In this document: piece by piece, positions 1 through 6,589 of the stretch
Layout: every line of letters starts with the position of its first letter
Numbering within the stretch: position 1 is the stretch's first letter
Notes under the pieces: generated by a model
Told to the model about the DNA's origin: nothing
Seen by the model: the letters and a program-made list of their open reading frames with translations, nothing else
Databases searched by the model: none
Position numbers and translations under genes: made by a program
Assembly: GCA_026987085.1 (NCBI GenBank)
Contig: JALSNH010000145.1
Location: forward strand, 1 to 36,477
Direction of reading: 5' to 3'
From: Aquificota bacterium
Lineage (GTDB): Bacteria > Aquificota > Aquificia > Aquificales > QOAS01
Length of the DNA: 36,477 nucleotides

Positions 1-211
1 TTTCAACATAATCGATAAATACCGGAATATCGTTTCCTACCGGGCATCCCGCCTTACACCTTTTGTCGTAGTCCCTGCAGAAGATACACCTATCGCTCTC
101 ATCCAAAACTTGGTTGACCGTATAACCGAGGTCGTATTCCTTAAAAGTTTTTTTACGCTCCTCCGCCGGCAAAAGGCAGGTTTCATTTCTATCGAGCCAC
201 CTAATGGCCAT
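1..211 (-). CDS. NAD(P)H-dependent oxidoreductase, NfnB/SudA/GltD-like flavin-FeS subunit (N-terminal part only)
   Basis: Only the first 70 codons lie in the window; the rest runs off the left edge. The visible part carries a cysteine cluster of the form C-x2-C-x6-C-x3-C-P-V-G-N-D-I-P, typical of the N-terminal 4Fe-4S (Fer4_20) domain of glutamate synthase small subunit, NfnB and sulfide dehydrogenase alpha chains. The expected FAD and NAD(P) domains are not visible. The ATG is preceded by AGGAGG at 221-226, and the TAA of the upstream HEPN gene runs into this Shine-Dalgarno, so the two are probably translationally coupled. With the FAD/2Fe-2S subunit at 983-1894 it would form an NfnAB- or SudAB-type complex, for electron bifurcation with ferredoxin or sulfide/polysulfide chemistry. 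The sequence shown cannot choose between these, and GltD remains possible. Confidence 0.8.
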   Translation of the reverse strand, partial: MAIRWLDRNETCLLPAEERKKTFKEYDLGYTVNQVLDESDRCIFCRDYDKRCKAGCPVGNDIPVFIDYVE

Positions 212-225
212 TTTTAAAAACCTCC

Positions 226-690
226 TTAGGTAGTTTTTAAAAGGTTTCTCTCACCCAAATAGGTTTTAAAACGTTCAAAAATCTCCAAAAGAAGTTCGCT
301 CTTATTTAAGGCCTCTTTGAGGTCTTCAATAATTTTTTCCGTCTCCCAAGGGTAGGTACAGGTCATTTTGTTTCTTAACGCCCTAAGTTGAAACCACTCT
401 TCACTTGAAACCAATCCAAGTTTTTCTAATCTATTTAACCAGTCCAAAAAGGGTTGGTTCTCTATATCCTCACCGAGCACCTTTAAAGTGAGTGGAAAAA
501 GTTTTTTCCCCAAAGCGTCTTGGAACTTTGTAAACCTGAAAATGAAAGAATCTATCACCGCTACCTTTTGAGGGTCTTCGAAAAGCTCCTCACTAATTTC
601 TCCCCATTCCTCTATCTGCTTTTTTGCAAAGAGCATCCTCGCCTTGTGTTTTTCCAGTTCCTCTATTACCTTTTGAAGGTTCCTTAACAT
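226..690 (-). CDS. HEPN-domain protein, HepT/HI0074-like (putative toxin half of MNT-HEPN module), catalytic His replaced
   Basis: This 154-residue, all-helical protein resembles the HI0074/HepT family, the partner of MNT nucleotidyltransferases. In active HEPN RNases the helix after residue 100 carries R-x4-6-H, and in HepT this is R-x4-H-x-Y, the Tyr being the residue AMPylated by MntA. Here the segment reads R106-N-K-M-T-C111-T-Y113: Arg, Asn and Tyr are in register but the histidine codon is TGT (Cys). RNase activity is therefore doubtful, although the partner's modification site is kept. Its ATG lies inside the end of the MNT gene (7-base overlap). Its stop TAA overlaps the Shine-Dalgarno of the next gene, an oxidoreductase subunit. 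The pair sits inside a redox operon, so it should be co-transcribed with it. Family assignment is by motif and pairing. Confidence 0.78.
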   Translation of the reverse strand: MLRNLQKVIEELEKHKARMLFAKKQIEEWGEISEELFEDPQKVAVIDSFIFRFTKFQDALGKKLFPLTLKVLGEDIENQPFLDWLNRLEKLGLVSSEEWFQLRALRNKMTCTYPWETEKIIEDLKEALNKSELLLEIFERFKTYLGERNLLKTT

Positions 691-956
691 AACCTCACAC
701 CTTTGGTTTTTGCCTCTATAGCTATCTCCGATGTTGAGCCAAACTTTTCAACCACAACATCTATCTTTTGCTCCCCTATCCTCATGTAGAGTTTGGCTAA
801 AAATTTGACCACCTTTTGAGTTTTGTAGCCTTCCCCTGTTTCCAGATAGAGGTCTATATCCCCTCCCCTCCTATTTAGGTCAGTTCTGGAACCGAACAAC
901 CAGAGTTTTACCGAGTTTCCGAAAACCTCTTTTGCAGTTTTCACAATCTCCTCCAC
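684..956 (-). CDS. MNT-type nucleotidyltransferase, MntA/HI0073-like (putative antitoxin half)
   Basis: This 90-residue protein is the usual length for a minimal nucleotidyltransferase. It has the pol-beta signature G22-S23-R followed nine residues later by D33-I-D35, and a third acidic residue at D66 (K-I-D-V-V-V). MntA proteins of this type adenylylate the paired HEPN protein and so silence it, which fits the adjacent gene. The start shown is a GTG 27 bases after the preceding oxidoreductase gene ends, and no clear Shine-Dalgarno precedes it. In the same frame the codons just upstream encode R-V-R-L-P-K-G-W, which looks like the family's usual N-terminus, so the true start may lie slightly upstream at a non-canonical codon. 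The gene overlaps the HEPN gene by 7 bases. Confidence 0.8.
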   Translation of the reverse strand: MEEIVKTAKEVFGNSVKLWLFGSRTDLNRRGGDIDLYLETGEGYKTQKVVKFLAKLYMRIGEQKIDVVVEKFGSTSEIAIEAKTKGVRLC

Positions 957-982
957 CCACCCTTTGGGGAGACGGACTCTGT

Positions 983-1894
983 TTATTGTTCCTTTTTTTG
1001 TTGCTGCTTTTTTCTCTTTAACCTCGGTAAGAGCTTGTTAACAAAGTATTCGAGGTTTTCCTTTTCAAGGTCCCAATAGTAGCCACTTCTGAAGGCGACA
1101 TTCTTCCAATCAACCGCATTTCCGTCGAGGTAAGGTCCTTCTAAGCAGTTTTGGACCATTTTGTCGCCAACTTTCACCCTGCAGGTTAAGCAAAGTCCGC
1201 TGGTGCAGAGCATCATCGAAGCAACGAGCGAGATATTTTTAATGCCCTTCTCTTTGGTAGCCTCGGCGAGTATCTCACCCTGACCGGTTCCACCGGCGTA
1301 AACTACGAGGTCGGGAGTTCCCTTTTCGTTAATAAAGTCCTCAAGTGCTTGAATTACACCGCCCTCTCTGCCGTATTCGTCATCTTCGGTGTAAACGGAG
1401 ACCTTTTCTTCTCCAAAGAGCTCCTTGTACTCCTTTTCGCAGTAGATGTTTTCCCTGCTGCCGCCTACGATAGCGATGTAAACGTCATTACCCGCATCGG
1501 CCAAAGCTTTAGCTATAGGGTAGTTGGCCCCCGCCCCCCAACCGTGGCCGATAACAAGGACGGTTCCATATTTTTCCACAGGGAAAGGATTACCATTAGG
1601 ACCTTCCACGTTAAAAAACTCGTCCCCTTCCTCAAAAAGTTCAACGAGTTCTACCGTTGCCCTATTGTAGGCCTCTACAAGAATGGAAAAGGTTCCCTTT
1701 TGAGGATTTATTTCCACAATCTGCATCGGTTGGCGGGGACTTAGCTCGGTAGCTTGGAAGGTAACAAACTGGCCAGCTTTGGCCTTATTTGCCACCAAAG
1801 GGTGGTAGATTTCCAAAAAGTACCCTCTTGGGGAAACCTGTTTTTTCGATACCAATTTGGGTTTATCTAGCAGCTCCAACACTTTGGCGGTCAT
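983..1894 (-). CDS. FAD/NAD- and 2Fe-2S-binding oxidoreductase subunit, NfnA/SudB-like
   Basis: A 303-residue member of the ferredoxin-NADP reductase/PyrK superfamily. Residues about 14-105 form the FAD barrel, with S52-P-R-Q-P near the flavin. Residues 110-225 form the NAD(P) domain, with the glycine-rich V-I-G-H-G-W-G-A-G at about 113-121. The C-terminal part carries four cysteines (C230, C235, C238, C250; spacing x4, x2, x11) followed by G-P-Y-L-D-G, matching the 2Fe-2S site of NfnA and sulfide dehydrogenase beta. The extreme C-terminus is Lys/Gln-rich. The ATG has a good Shine-Dalgarno (GGGAGG at about 1902-1907). It is the first gene of an operon whose partner subunit (1-211) comes after two MNT/HEPN genes. 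Its role is likely NAD(P)H-ferredoxin or sulfur redox chemistry; the electron partners are inferred. Confidence 0.85.
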   Translation of the reverse strand: MTAKVLELLDKPKLVSKKQVSPRGYFLEIYHPLVANKAKAGQFVTFQATELSPRQPMQIVEINPQKGTFSILVEAYNRATVELVELFEEGDEFFNVEGPNGNPFPVEKYGTVLVIGHGWGAGANYPIAKALADAGNDVYIAIVGGSRENIYCEKEYKELFGEEKVSVYTEDDEYGREGGVIQALEDFINEKGTPDLVVYAGGTGQGEILAEATKEKGIKNISLVASMMLCTSGLCLTCRVKVGDKMVQNCLEGPYLDGNAVDWKNVAFRSGYYWDLEKENLEYFVNKLLPRLKRKKQQQKKEQ

Positions 1895-2035
1895 TAACTA
1901 TCCTCCCTTCTTGAGTTTTTGTTAAATGATAACAAAAAGGTAGAATAGGAAATCAAAACAGATAGGAATATACCCCTTTTTGGAAAACCTTACCTTTTAT
2001 AGAAAATTTGCGGGCTAAAACCCTATTATGAAGTG

Positions 2036-2086
2036 ATACAAACCCACTCCGAAGCTCCGTATCTTTGATGCAAGGTAGTTTGCTTT
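2036..2086 (+). repeat. Short dispersed repeat resembling an IS200/IS605 right end (copy A)
   Basis: This stretch upstream of alr aligns by eye with the reverse strand of 33150-33195. Both run from CAAACC...CAC through GAAGC and ATCT to GTAGTT near the end, with small gaps. IS200/IS605 right ends often end in a degraded hairpin followed by GTAGTT. No transposase or TnpB reading frame is next to it, so it would be a solo or decayed end. The identification is inferred from similarity inside the window and from memory of such ends. Confidence 0.4.
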
Positions 2087-2123
2087 TATATTTTATTCTC
2101 TTAATACAGAATTCTTTTGTGCT

Positions 2124-3164
2124 ATGGCTTTCCGAAGCTTGTGGCAAATTTCTAAAAATTCCTTAATTGCGAATATAAAAAATATAGCCCGCTTCGCGGG
2201 AAAAAAAATTATCGCTGTAGTAAAAGCAAACGCTTACGGCCATGGAGCTAAAGAGGTTGCACATCTGTTGGAACCTTTGAAAGAGATTGAGTTTTTCGCC
2301 GTAGCCACACCCGAAGAGGGAGCCAAACTTCGGAAAGCCGGTATTAGAAAACCCATTTTAGTTCTATTTGGCTTTTTGCCTTGGGAGGTACCTTTACTAA
2401 AAATCTATAGGCTCACACCGGTGGTGGGAAATTTTAAAGAACTGAGGTTGGTATTGAATTTAAAGATTCCTTACCATCTCAACATCGATACAGGTATGGG
2501 AAGGTGCGGCTTTTTGGTTCCCCCCTACGAACTTCTAAAAAGATTTCCACCTGAAGGGGTTATGAGCCATTTTCCCTCCGCCGATATAGATAGAACATTT
2601 ACTGAAAACCAAATAAGGGAGTTTTACAAATTAACCCTCCCTTTAAGAGGGATTAAATACCTACACATTCAAAACTCCGCCGGTTTGGTTTATAAAGCTT
2701 TTTACACCAACCTTGTTAGGGTAGGTCTTGCAATTTATGGGGAGTATTCCTCTCCCCTTCTAAAAGAAAAGGGTTTGAAGCTATTCTTTCCTTCCGAGGT
2801 AAGTTCCCCAATTCTAACCGTTAAAAGACTCCCTAAGGGAAGTTGTATCTCTTACGGTTGCAGATATAAATTGAAAAAAGCTTCGTGGATAGGAATTATT
2901 CCCTTCGGCTACGCCGATGGGCTAAATAGAAAATTTTCCAACCGTTTAAAGGTCTTTTATAAAGAAAAAAGCTTTCCTATCGTGGGAAACATAACAATGG
3001 ACCTTTCGGTGGTCAATTTTGGAAATAATAAACCATCGGAAGGAGAGAGGGTCATTTTGATCGATAGAAGGCAAAAATTTAGCGATTTGGCCTCCCTTAT
3101 TGGAACCATTCCTTACGAAATTATGACCTCCATAGGGGAAAGGGTGAAGAGAATTTTTCGTTAA
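2124..3164 (+). CDS. alr: Alanine racemase
   Basis: This 346-residue PLP enzyme interconverts L- and D-alanine, supplying D-Ala for peptidoglycan. The PLP lysine is K34 in V-V-K-A-N-A-Y-G-H-G. The TIM-barrel part also shows T-G-M-G-R-C-G-F at about 123-130 and H-I-Q-N-S-A at about 181-186. The second catalytic base is the Tyr of S-Y-G-C-R-Y (Y244) in the C-terminal beta domain, followed by G-Y-A-D-G and N-I-T-M-D. It is slightly shorter than the usual 360-390 residues but complete. The ATG at 2124 lacks an obvious Shine-Dalgarno, as do several genes in this window. The stop is directly followed by the ATG of the next gene, so alr, the DUF815 ATPase and the aminotransferase probably form one operon. 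Confidence 0.93.
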   Translation: MAFRSLWQISKNSLIANIKNIARFAGKKIIAVVKANAYGHGAKEVAHLLEPLKEIEFFAVATPEEGAKLRKAGIRKPILVLFGFLPWEVPLLKIYRLTPVVGNFKELRLVLNLKIPYHLNIDTGMGRCGFLVPPYELLKRFPPEGVMSHFPSADIDRTFTENQIREFYKLTLPLRGIKYLHIQNSAGLVYKAFYTNLVRVGLAIYGEYSSPLLKEKGLKLFFPSEVSSPILTVKRLPKGSCISYGCRYKLKKASWIGIIPFGYADGLNRKFSNRLKVFYKEKSFPIVGNITMDLSVVNFGNNKPSEGERVILIDRRQKFSDLASLIGTIPYEIMTSIGERVKRIFR

Positions 3165-3902
3165 ATGGATCTTTCTTTTTTCAAAACCGCTAGGGTATTT
3201 TTAAGATTAAAAGGAAACCTAAAAGCGGTTAGACATCCATCTATTCCCTCTTTAGAGGATTTTGTAGGATTTGAACGGCAAAAGGAACTTTTAAAAAAAA
3301 ATACCTTAGCCCTTTTGAAAGGTGAAGCTTTTAACGATATCCTCCTGTGGGGTAAAAGGGGAACGGGAAAGAGTTCCTTGGTTCGGGCAATGTTAAATCT
3401 CTCTCCGGAGCTAAAACTTTTACAGGTAGACAGAGAAGAAGTAGATTTTCTCTTTGATTTCCTAGATGCAGCCCACGATTTGGAGAATTTGAAATTTATA
3501 ATCCTCCTAGAGGATTTAACGTTTGACCGTTCCGAGGAAAGGTCTATAAGACTCTTGAAAACCCTTTTGGATGGTTCGGTTATAAAAAGACCTAATAATG
3601 TAGTATTTTACGCAACCTCCAACTTGAGGAACCTAACTTTAAAACCCGATGAAAACACCTCCAATCGCGAACTGGAAGAGGAACTTTTCTCCTTGGTAGA
3701 CCGTTTTGGATTAAGATTGGGATTTAACAATTTTTCCAAGGAGGACTATCTAAAGGCTGTAAAGCTACATCTTGAAAAATTTGGGGTCAAATTTAGCCCG
3801 GCGATAAAAAAGGCCTCTTTAGAGTTTGCTGCCGAACGAGGTTTTTCGGGAAGGGTAGCTATCCACTTTGTCAAATTTTGGTTATCAACCGTTAAAAGGT
3901 AG
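3165..3902 (+). CDS. DUF815-family AAA+ ATPase
   Basis: This 245-residue P-loop protein matches the DUF815 family. The Walker A is G63-K-R-G-T-G-K-S70 and the Walker B is F-I-I-L-L-E-D at 111-117. Sensor-like A-T-S-N lies at 150-153, and the L-V-D-R-F-G-L at about 178-184 is a family hallmark containing the likely arginine finger. The first 40 residues are a family-typical leader. The function is unknown; DUF815 proteins are AAA+ ATPases without an established substrate. Its ATG follows the alr stop without a gap, indicating translational coupling, and its end abuts the aminotransferase gene. Confidence 0.85.
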   Translation: MDLSFFKTARVFLRLKGNLKAVRHPSIPSLEDFVGFERQKELLKKNTLALLKGEAFNDILLWGKRGTGKSSLVRAMLNLSPELKLLQVDREEVDFLFDFLDAAHDLENLKFIILLEDLTFDRSEERSIRLLKTLLDGSVIKRPNNVVFYATSNLRNLTLKPDENTSNRELEEELFSLVDRFGLRLGFNNFSKEDYLKAVKLHLEKFGVKFSPAIKKASLEFAAERGFSGRVAIHFVKFWLSTVKR

Positions 3903-3924
3903 AAGGTATGCTTCAATAACCACC

Positions 3925-5070
3925 ATGGGGCGGATAGAAAAGGTAAGTCCTTTCATAGTTATGGAGATTCTCGAAAAGGCTAAAGAACTAGAAAAAAAAG
4001 GAAGAGATATAGTCCATATGGAAATAGGGGAACCCGACCTGCCCCCCTCCCCAAGGGTGTTGGAAAAGATTGAAAAGGTAAAAAAAGAGGCCAACCACTA
4101 TACCCCCTCTTTAGGAATTTGGGAACTGCGGGAAGAGATAGCTTACTATTACTGGAGGAAATATAGGGTCTATATATCTCCCGAAAGAATTTTAATAACC
4201 ACCGGAACGAGCGGAGCGTTTTCCCTTATATTTTCCGCCCTCTTTGAACCGGGTGAAGGTATTGTTTTCACCGACCCAGGGTATCCCTGTTATAAAAACT
4301 TTGCACAGATTTACTGTTTGGAACCATTCACGGTACAAATAGATAACTCAACCAACTATGAGTTGAGAAGTTTTCACCTTGAAGAGTTAAAAGGTTATAC
4401 GGAACACTATAAAGGATTTTTAATAACCTCCCCTTCCAACCCAGTCGGGAATATTTATTCAAAATCTACCCTAAAGGAGTTGGCCAACTATGCGGAGAAG
4501 GAGGATTTACTTTTTATCTCCGATGAAATTTACCATGGTTTAAATTACGAAAAGGAAGTTCATACCGCCTTGGAATTTACCGACAAGGCTATAGTGGTAA
4601 ACGGTTTTTCCAAATATTTCTGTATGCCCGGTTTTAGATTAGGATGGGTTATCGTTCCCAAAAAATATGTCCGCCCTATGCAGATAATTGCCCAAAATCT
4701 ATTCATATCCCCTCCAACCTTAAGTCAGCTGGTGGCTATTGAAGCTTTAAGGGACGATACCTATTTAAAAAAGGTAAGAAACACTTTCAAAGAAAGAAGG
4801 GATTACTTATATAGCGAGCTAAGTAAGCTATTTAAAATAGAAACCCCACCCGAAGGGGCCTTTTATATTTGGGCAAATATAGAAAAGTATTCAAAAAACA
4901 GTTTAAAGTTTGCTAAAGATTTATTGGAAAAGGCGGGAGTGGCGGTCACCCCCGGTGTGGACTTTGGTGAAAACAAAACCAACCTTTACATCCGCTTTGC
5001 TTATACCGCCTCCTTAGATAGGTTGAAAGAGGGAGTTGAACGCATTAAAAGGTTTTTAGAAAACTATTGA
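3925..5070 (+). CDS. Class I/II pyridoxal-phosphate aminotransferase (aspartate aminotransferase-like)
   Basis: The protein is 381 residues from the ATG at 3925. It has the fold-type I signatures: Y-T-P-S-L-G at about 59-64, S169-P-S-N-P, D200-E-I-Y203 for the PLP ring and phosphate, the Schiff-base lysine K230 in G-F-S-K, and R238 in P-G-F-R-L-G-W. The C-terminal N-L-Y-I-R-F holds the carboxylate-binding Arg. The substrate cannot be fixed from sequence; Asp/aromatic or LL-DAP-like transaminases are close. The frame stays open upstream to a TTG at 3868 that would overlap the ATPase gene, but the ATG gives a normal N-terminus, so I chose it. The 3' end overlaps the convergent coiled-coil gene by 7 bases. 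Confidence 0.88.
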   Translation: MGRIEKVSPFIVMEILEKAKELEKKGRDIVHMEIGEPDLPPSPRVLEKIEKVKKEANHYTPSLGIWELREEIAYYYWRKYRVYISPERILITTGTSGAFSLIFSALFEPGEGIVFTDPGYPCYKNFAQIYCLEPFTVQIDNSTNYELRSFHLEELKGYTEHYKGFLITSPSNPVGNIYSKSTLKELANYAEKEDLLFISDEIYHGLNYEKEVHTALEFTDKAIVVNGFSKYFCMPGFRLGWVIVPKKYVRPMQIIAQNLFISPPTLSQLVAIEALRDDTYLKKVRNTFKERRDYLYSELSKLFKIETPPEGAFYIWANIEKYSKNSLKFAKDLLEKAGVAVTPGVDFGENKTNLYIRFAYTASLDRLKEGVERIKRFLENY

Positions 5071-5315
5071 GCCTCCAAATGTTTTTTTAAAGCCTCTATC
5101 TCCTTCCAAAGGAGATCCCTTTCCTTTTCAAGGACCTCTATTCGTTTTAAAAGTTCTTTTCTTTCCTCCCGGAGTAATTTTATAAGGTCAAAAAGTTGAT
5201 CCAACATTTTCTGTTGATTTTCAATCTGCACCCAAATTTCGGTATGAACCTTTTCTATTTTTATCAACCTTTTACGGTTCTCTTCATTGTAATAATCCCT
5301 GTCGTAGATACTCAT
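5064..5315 (-). CDS. Small coiled-coil protein of unknown function
   Basis: The protein has 83 residues and no recognised family. From about residue 15 to the end it is a continuous Lys/Glu/Leu heptad pattern, predicting a single long coiled coil, after a short polar N-terminus rich in Asp/Tyr/Asn. It lies 14 bases downstream of yggU and is probably the last gene of the bcp-yggU operon. Its stop is shared antisense with the end of the aminotransferase gene. Codon use looks native and the start has a plausible Shine-Dalgarno-like TAGGAG nearby, which supports it being real. Confidence 0.6.
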   Translation of the reverse strand: MSIYDRDYYNEENRKRLIKIEKVHTEIWVQIENQQKMLDQLFDLIKLLREERKELLKRIEVLEKERDLLWKEIEALKKHLEAQ

Positions 5316-5329
5316 AGGAGATTAAATTA

Positions 5330-5563
5330 TTAGGCCTTTTCAGGTAGGTCGATTTCAAAAATCTTCTCTTTCGAAGTTTCACCTTTAATCAATTTCACCC
5401 TCGATTTGGGAATTTTAAAAAATTCCGCCAAAAGTTCTCTTATTTTTTCATTTGCCCGACCTTTTTCCGGGGGAGCATTTACTCTAACCTCGTAGAGGTT
5501 ATTTTCAATGCGCTTTACTCCCTCTTTTTTCGATTTAGGCTTGGCTTTAACTTTTATAAGCAT
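5330..5563 (-). CDS. yggU: YggU/DUF167 family protein
   Basis: A 77-residue protein with the DUF167 signature: V-K-A-K-P-K-S-K-K near the N-terminus, then A-P-P-E-K-G-R-A-N at about residues 30-38 and a closing K-L-I-K-G-E-T-S-K-E-K segment. The family is small, widespread in bacteria and archaea, has solved structures but no established function. It lies between bcp (37-base gap) and the coiled-coil gene (14-base gap) in the same orientation, so it is probably co-transcribed. The length is slightly shorter than the family norm of about 95 but all core motifs are present. Confidence 0.88.
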   Translation of the reverse strand: MLIKVKAKPKSKKEGVKRIENNLYEVRVNAPPEKGRANEKIRELLAEFFKIPKSRVKLIKGETSKEKIFEIDLPEKA

Positions 5564-5600
5564 TATTAAATAATTAATTAAAGGCAGTGCAAAGCGAAAA

Positions 5601-6092
5601 TTATTTTTTCAATAAACCGAGTTCTTTAAGAATTCTTTCAACGTGCCCTTTTGCTCTTACATTTCTCCACGCCTTTTTAATAACACCGTCCTCTATATAA
5701 AAGGTACTTCTTATAATACCTTTAGTAATTTTTCCATAGCTTTTCTTTTCCCCATAGGCACCAAACATTTCCGCAACCTTTTTATCAATATCCGAAAGAA
5801 GTATAAAGTTGAGGTTGTGTTTTTCTTTAAACCTTTTGTGTGATTGGACACTATCGGGTGAAATTCCTATAACGGTTATCCCGTAATTTTTTATTAAATT
5901 CAGATTATCCCTAAAATCGCACGCCTCGGTGGTGCAGCCGGGAGTATTATCTTTAGGGTAAAAATAAATAATTACCTTTCCTTTAGCAAAATCTTTAAAA
6001 CAAAACTCCTTTTCCTGGCCATTTTCATCGATACCTTTAAGGCAGAAGTTAGGAACTTTGTCCCCTTCCTGAAGAAACTTCTTCGATTCCAT
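5601..6092 (-). CDS. bcp: Thioredoxin-dependent peroxiredoxin, Bcp/PrxQ type
   Basis: This 163-residue AhpC/TSA-fold protein reduces hydrogen peroxide and organic peroxides using thioredoxin. The peroxidatic cysteine is C53 in D-N-T-P-G-C-T-T-E-A-C. C58 five residues later is the resolving cysteine on the same helix, the PrxQ/Bcp arrangement. The R-S-T-F-Y-I segment supplies the conserved Arg of the active site. The protein is cytoplasmic, with no signal peptide. It is first in a minus-strand operon with yggU and a coiled-coil gene, divergent from rpsO. The start codon lacks an obvious Shine-Dalgarno. Confidence 0.93.
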   Translation of the reverse strand: MESKKFLQEGDKVPNFCLKGIDENGQEKEFCFKDFAKGKVIIYFYPKDNTPGCTTEACDFRDNLNLIKNYGITVIGISPDSVQSHKRFKEKHNLNFILLSDIDKKVAEMFGAYGEKKSYGKITKGIIRSTFYIEDGVIKKAWRNVRAKGHVERILKELGLLKK

Positions 6093-6192
6093 AAAAAGGT
6101 TAGTATGCCTACTAAAGAGGTGTTTCTCACATAAGAATTTAACAGGTAAGCAGCAAGTTAAGCTTAAAAATAGATTTTTAATTATTCGGCAA

Positions 6193-6201
6193 TGCTATAA
6201 T
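6193..6201 (+). promoter_or_regulatory. Extended -10 promoter for rpsO
   Basis: TGC-TATAAT (TATAAT at 6196-6201) is a full extended -10 element 36 bases before the rpsO start. No good -35 hexamer is present at 17 bases, which is common with extended -10 promoters. It lies in the bcp/rpsO divergent spacer. Confidence 0.6.
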
Positions 6202-6236
6202 AGCTAAGTTCACCAAATTTAAAGGAGGTGGAAAAA

Positions 6237-6521
6237 ATGGCCTTACCCAAGGACACAATTGAAAAAATTATTAAAGAGTATCAGAGACATGAGAAGGATA
6301 CCGGCTCCCCCGAAGTTCAAATTGCAATTTTGACCGAAAAAATCCAAAGGCTAACCGAACATCTAAAAAGACATAAAAAAGATATCCACTCCCGCAGGGG
6401 ACTTATAGCTATGGTTAACAAAAGAAGAAGACTTCTCGAATATCTCAAAGAGACCGATTACAACAAATATGTTGATATAGTTAAGAAACTTGGTATCAGA
6501 ATTTCTAAAACTTCGGTTTAA
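6237..6521 (+). CDS. rpsO: 30S ribosomal protein S15
   Basis: The product is a 94-residue S15, which binds 16S rRNA in the platform. The family motifs are intact: H-E-K-D-T-G-S-P-E-V-Q at about 18-28, the H-x6-H-x4-H-S-R-R-G-L rRNA-binding region at about 40-54, and N-K-R-R-R-L-L-E-Y-L. An AGGAGG at 6223-6228 lies 8 bases from the ATG at 6237, so the in-frame GTG at 6228, inside that Shine-Dalgarno, is not the start. It has its own promoter and a strong terminator, so it is probably transcribed alone rather than with pnp as in E. coli. The C-terminus is a few residues longer than in most bacteria. Confidence 0.97.
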   Translation: MALPKDTIEKIIKEYQRHEKDTGSPEVQIAILTEKIQRLTEHLKRHKKDIHSRRGLIAMVNKRRRLLEYLKETDYNKYVDIVKKLGIRISKTSV

Positions 6522-6528
6522 GCTGTGG

Positions 6529-6564
6529 GGGGAATCTCTACCCCTCCGGGGATTCCCCTTTTTT
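6529..6564 (+). terminator. Rho-independent terminator after rpsO
   Basis: GGGGAATC (6529-6536) pairs perfectly with GATTCCCC (6551-6558) across a 14-base loop and is followed directly by six T (6559-6564). It is the clearest terminator in the window and separates rpsO from the next gene. Confidence 0.9.
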
Positions 6565-6589
6565 CATTCAAAGTTAATATAGTGAATTT

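Noticed and set aside
1349..1744. 131-codon plus-strand frame inside the NfnA-like gene
   Set aside because: It lies opposite a well-supported gene with full motifs and has no recognisable protein features; a shadow frame.
1953..2147. 64-codon minus-strand frame across the alr upstream spacer
   Set aside because: It runs through the dispersed repeat and the alr start, has odd composition and no Shine-Dalgarno; better explained by the repeat and spacer.
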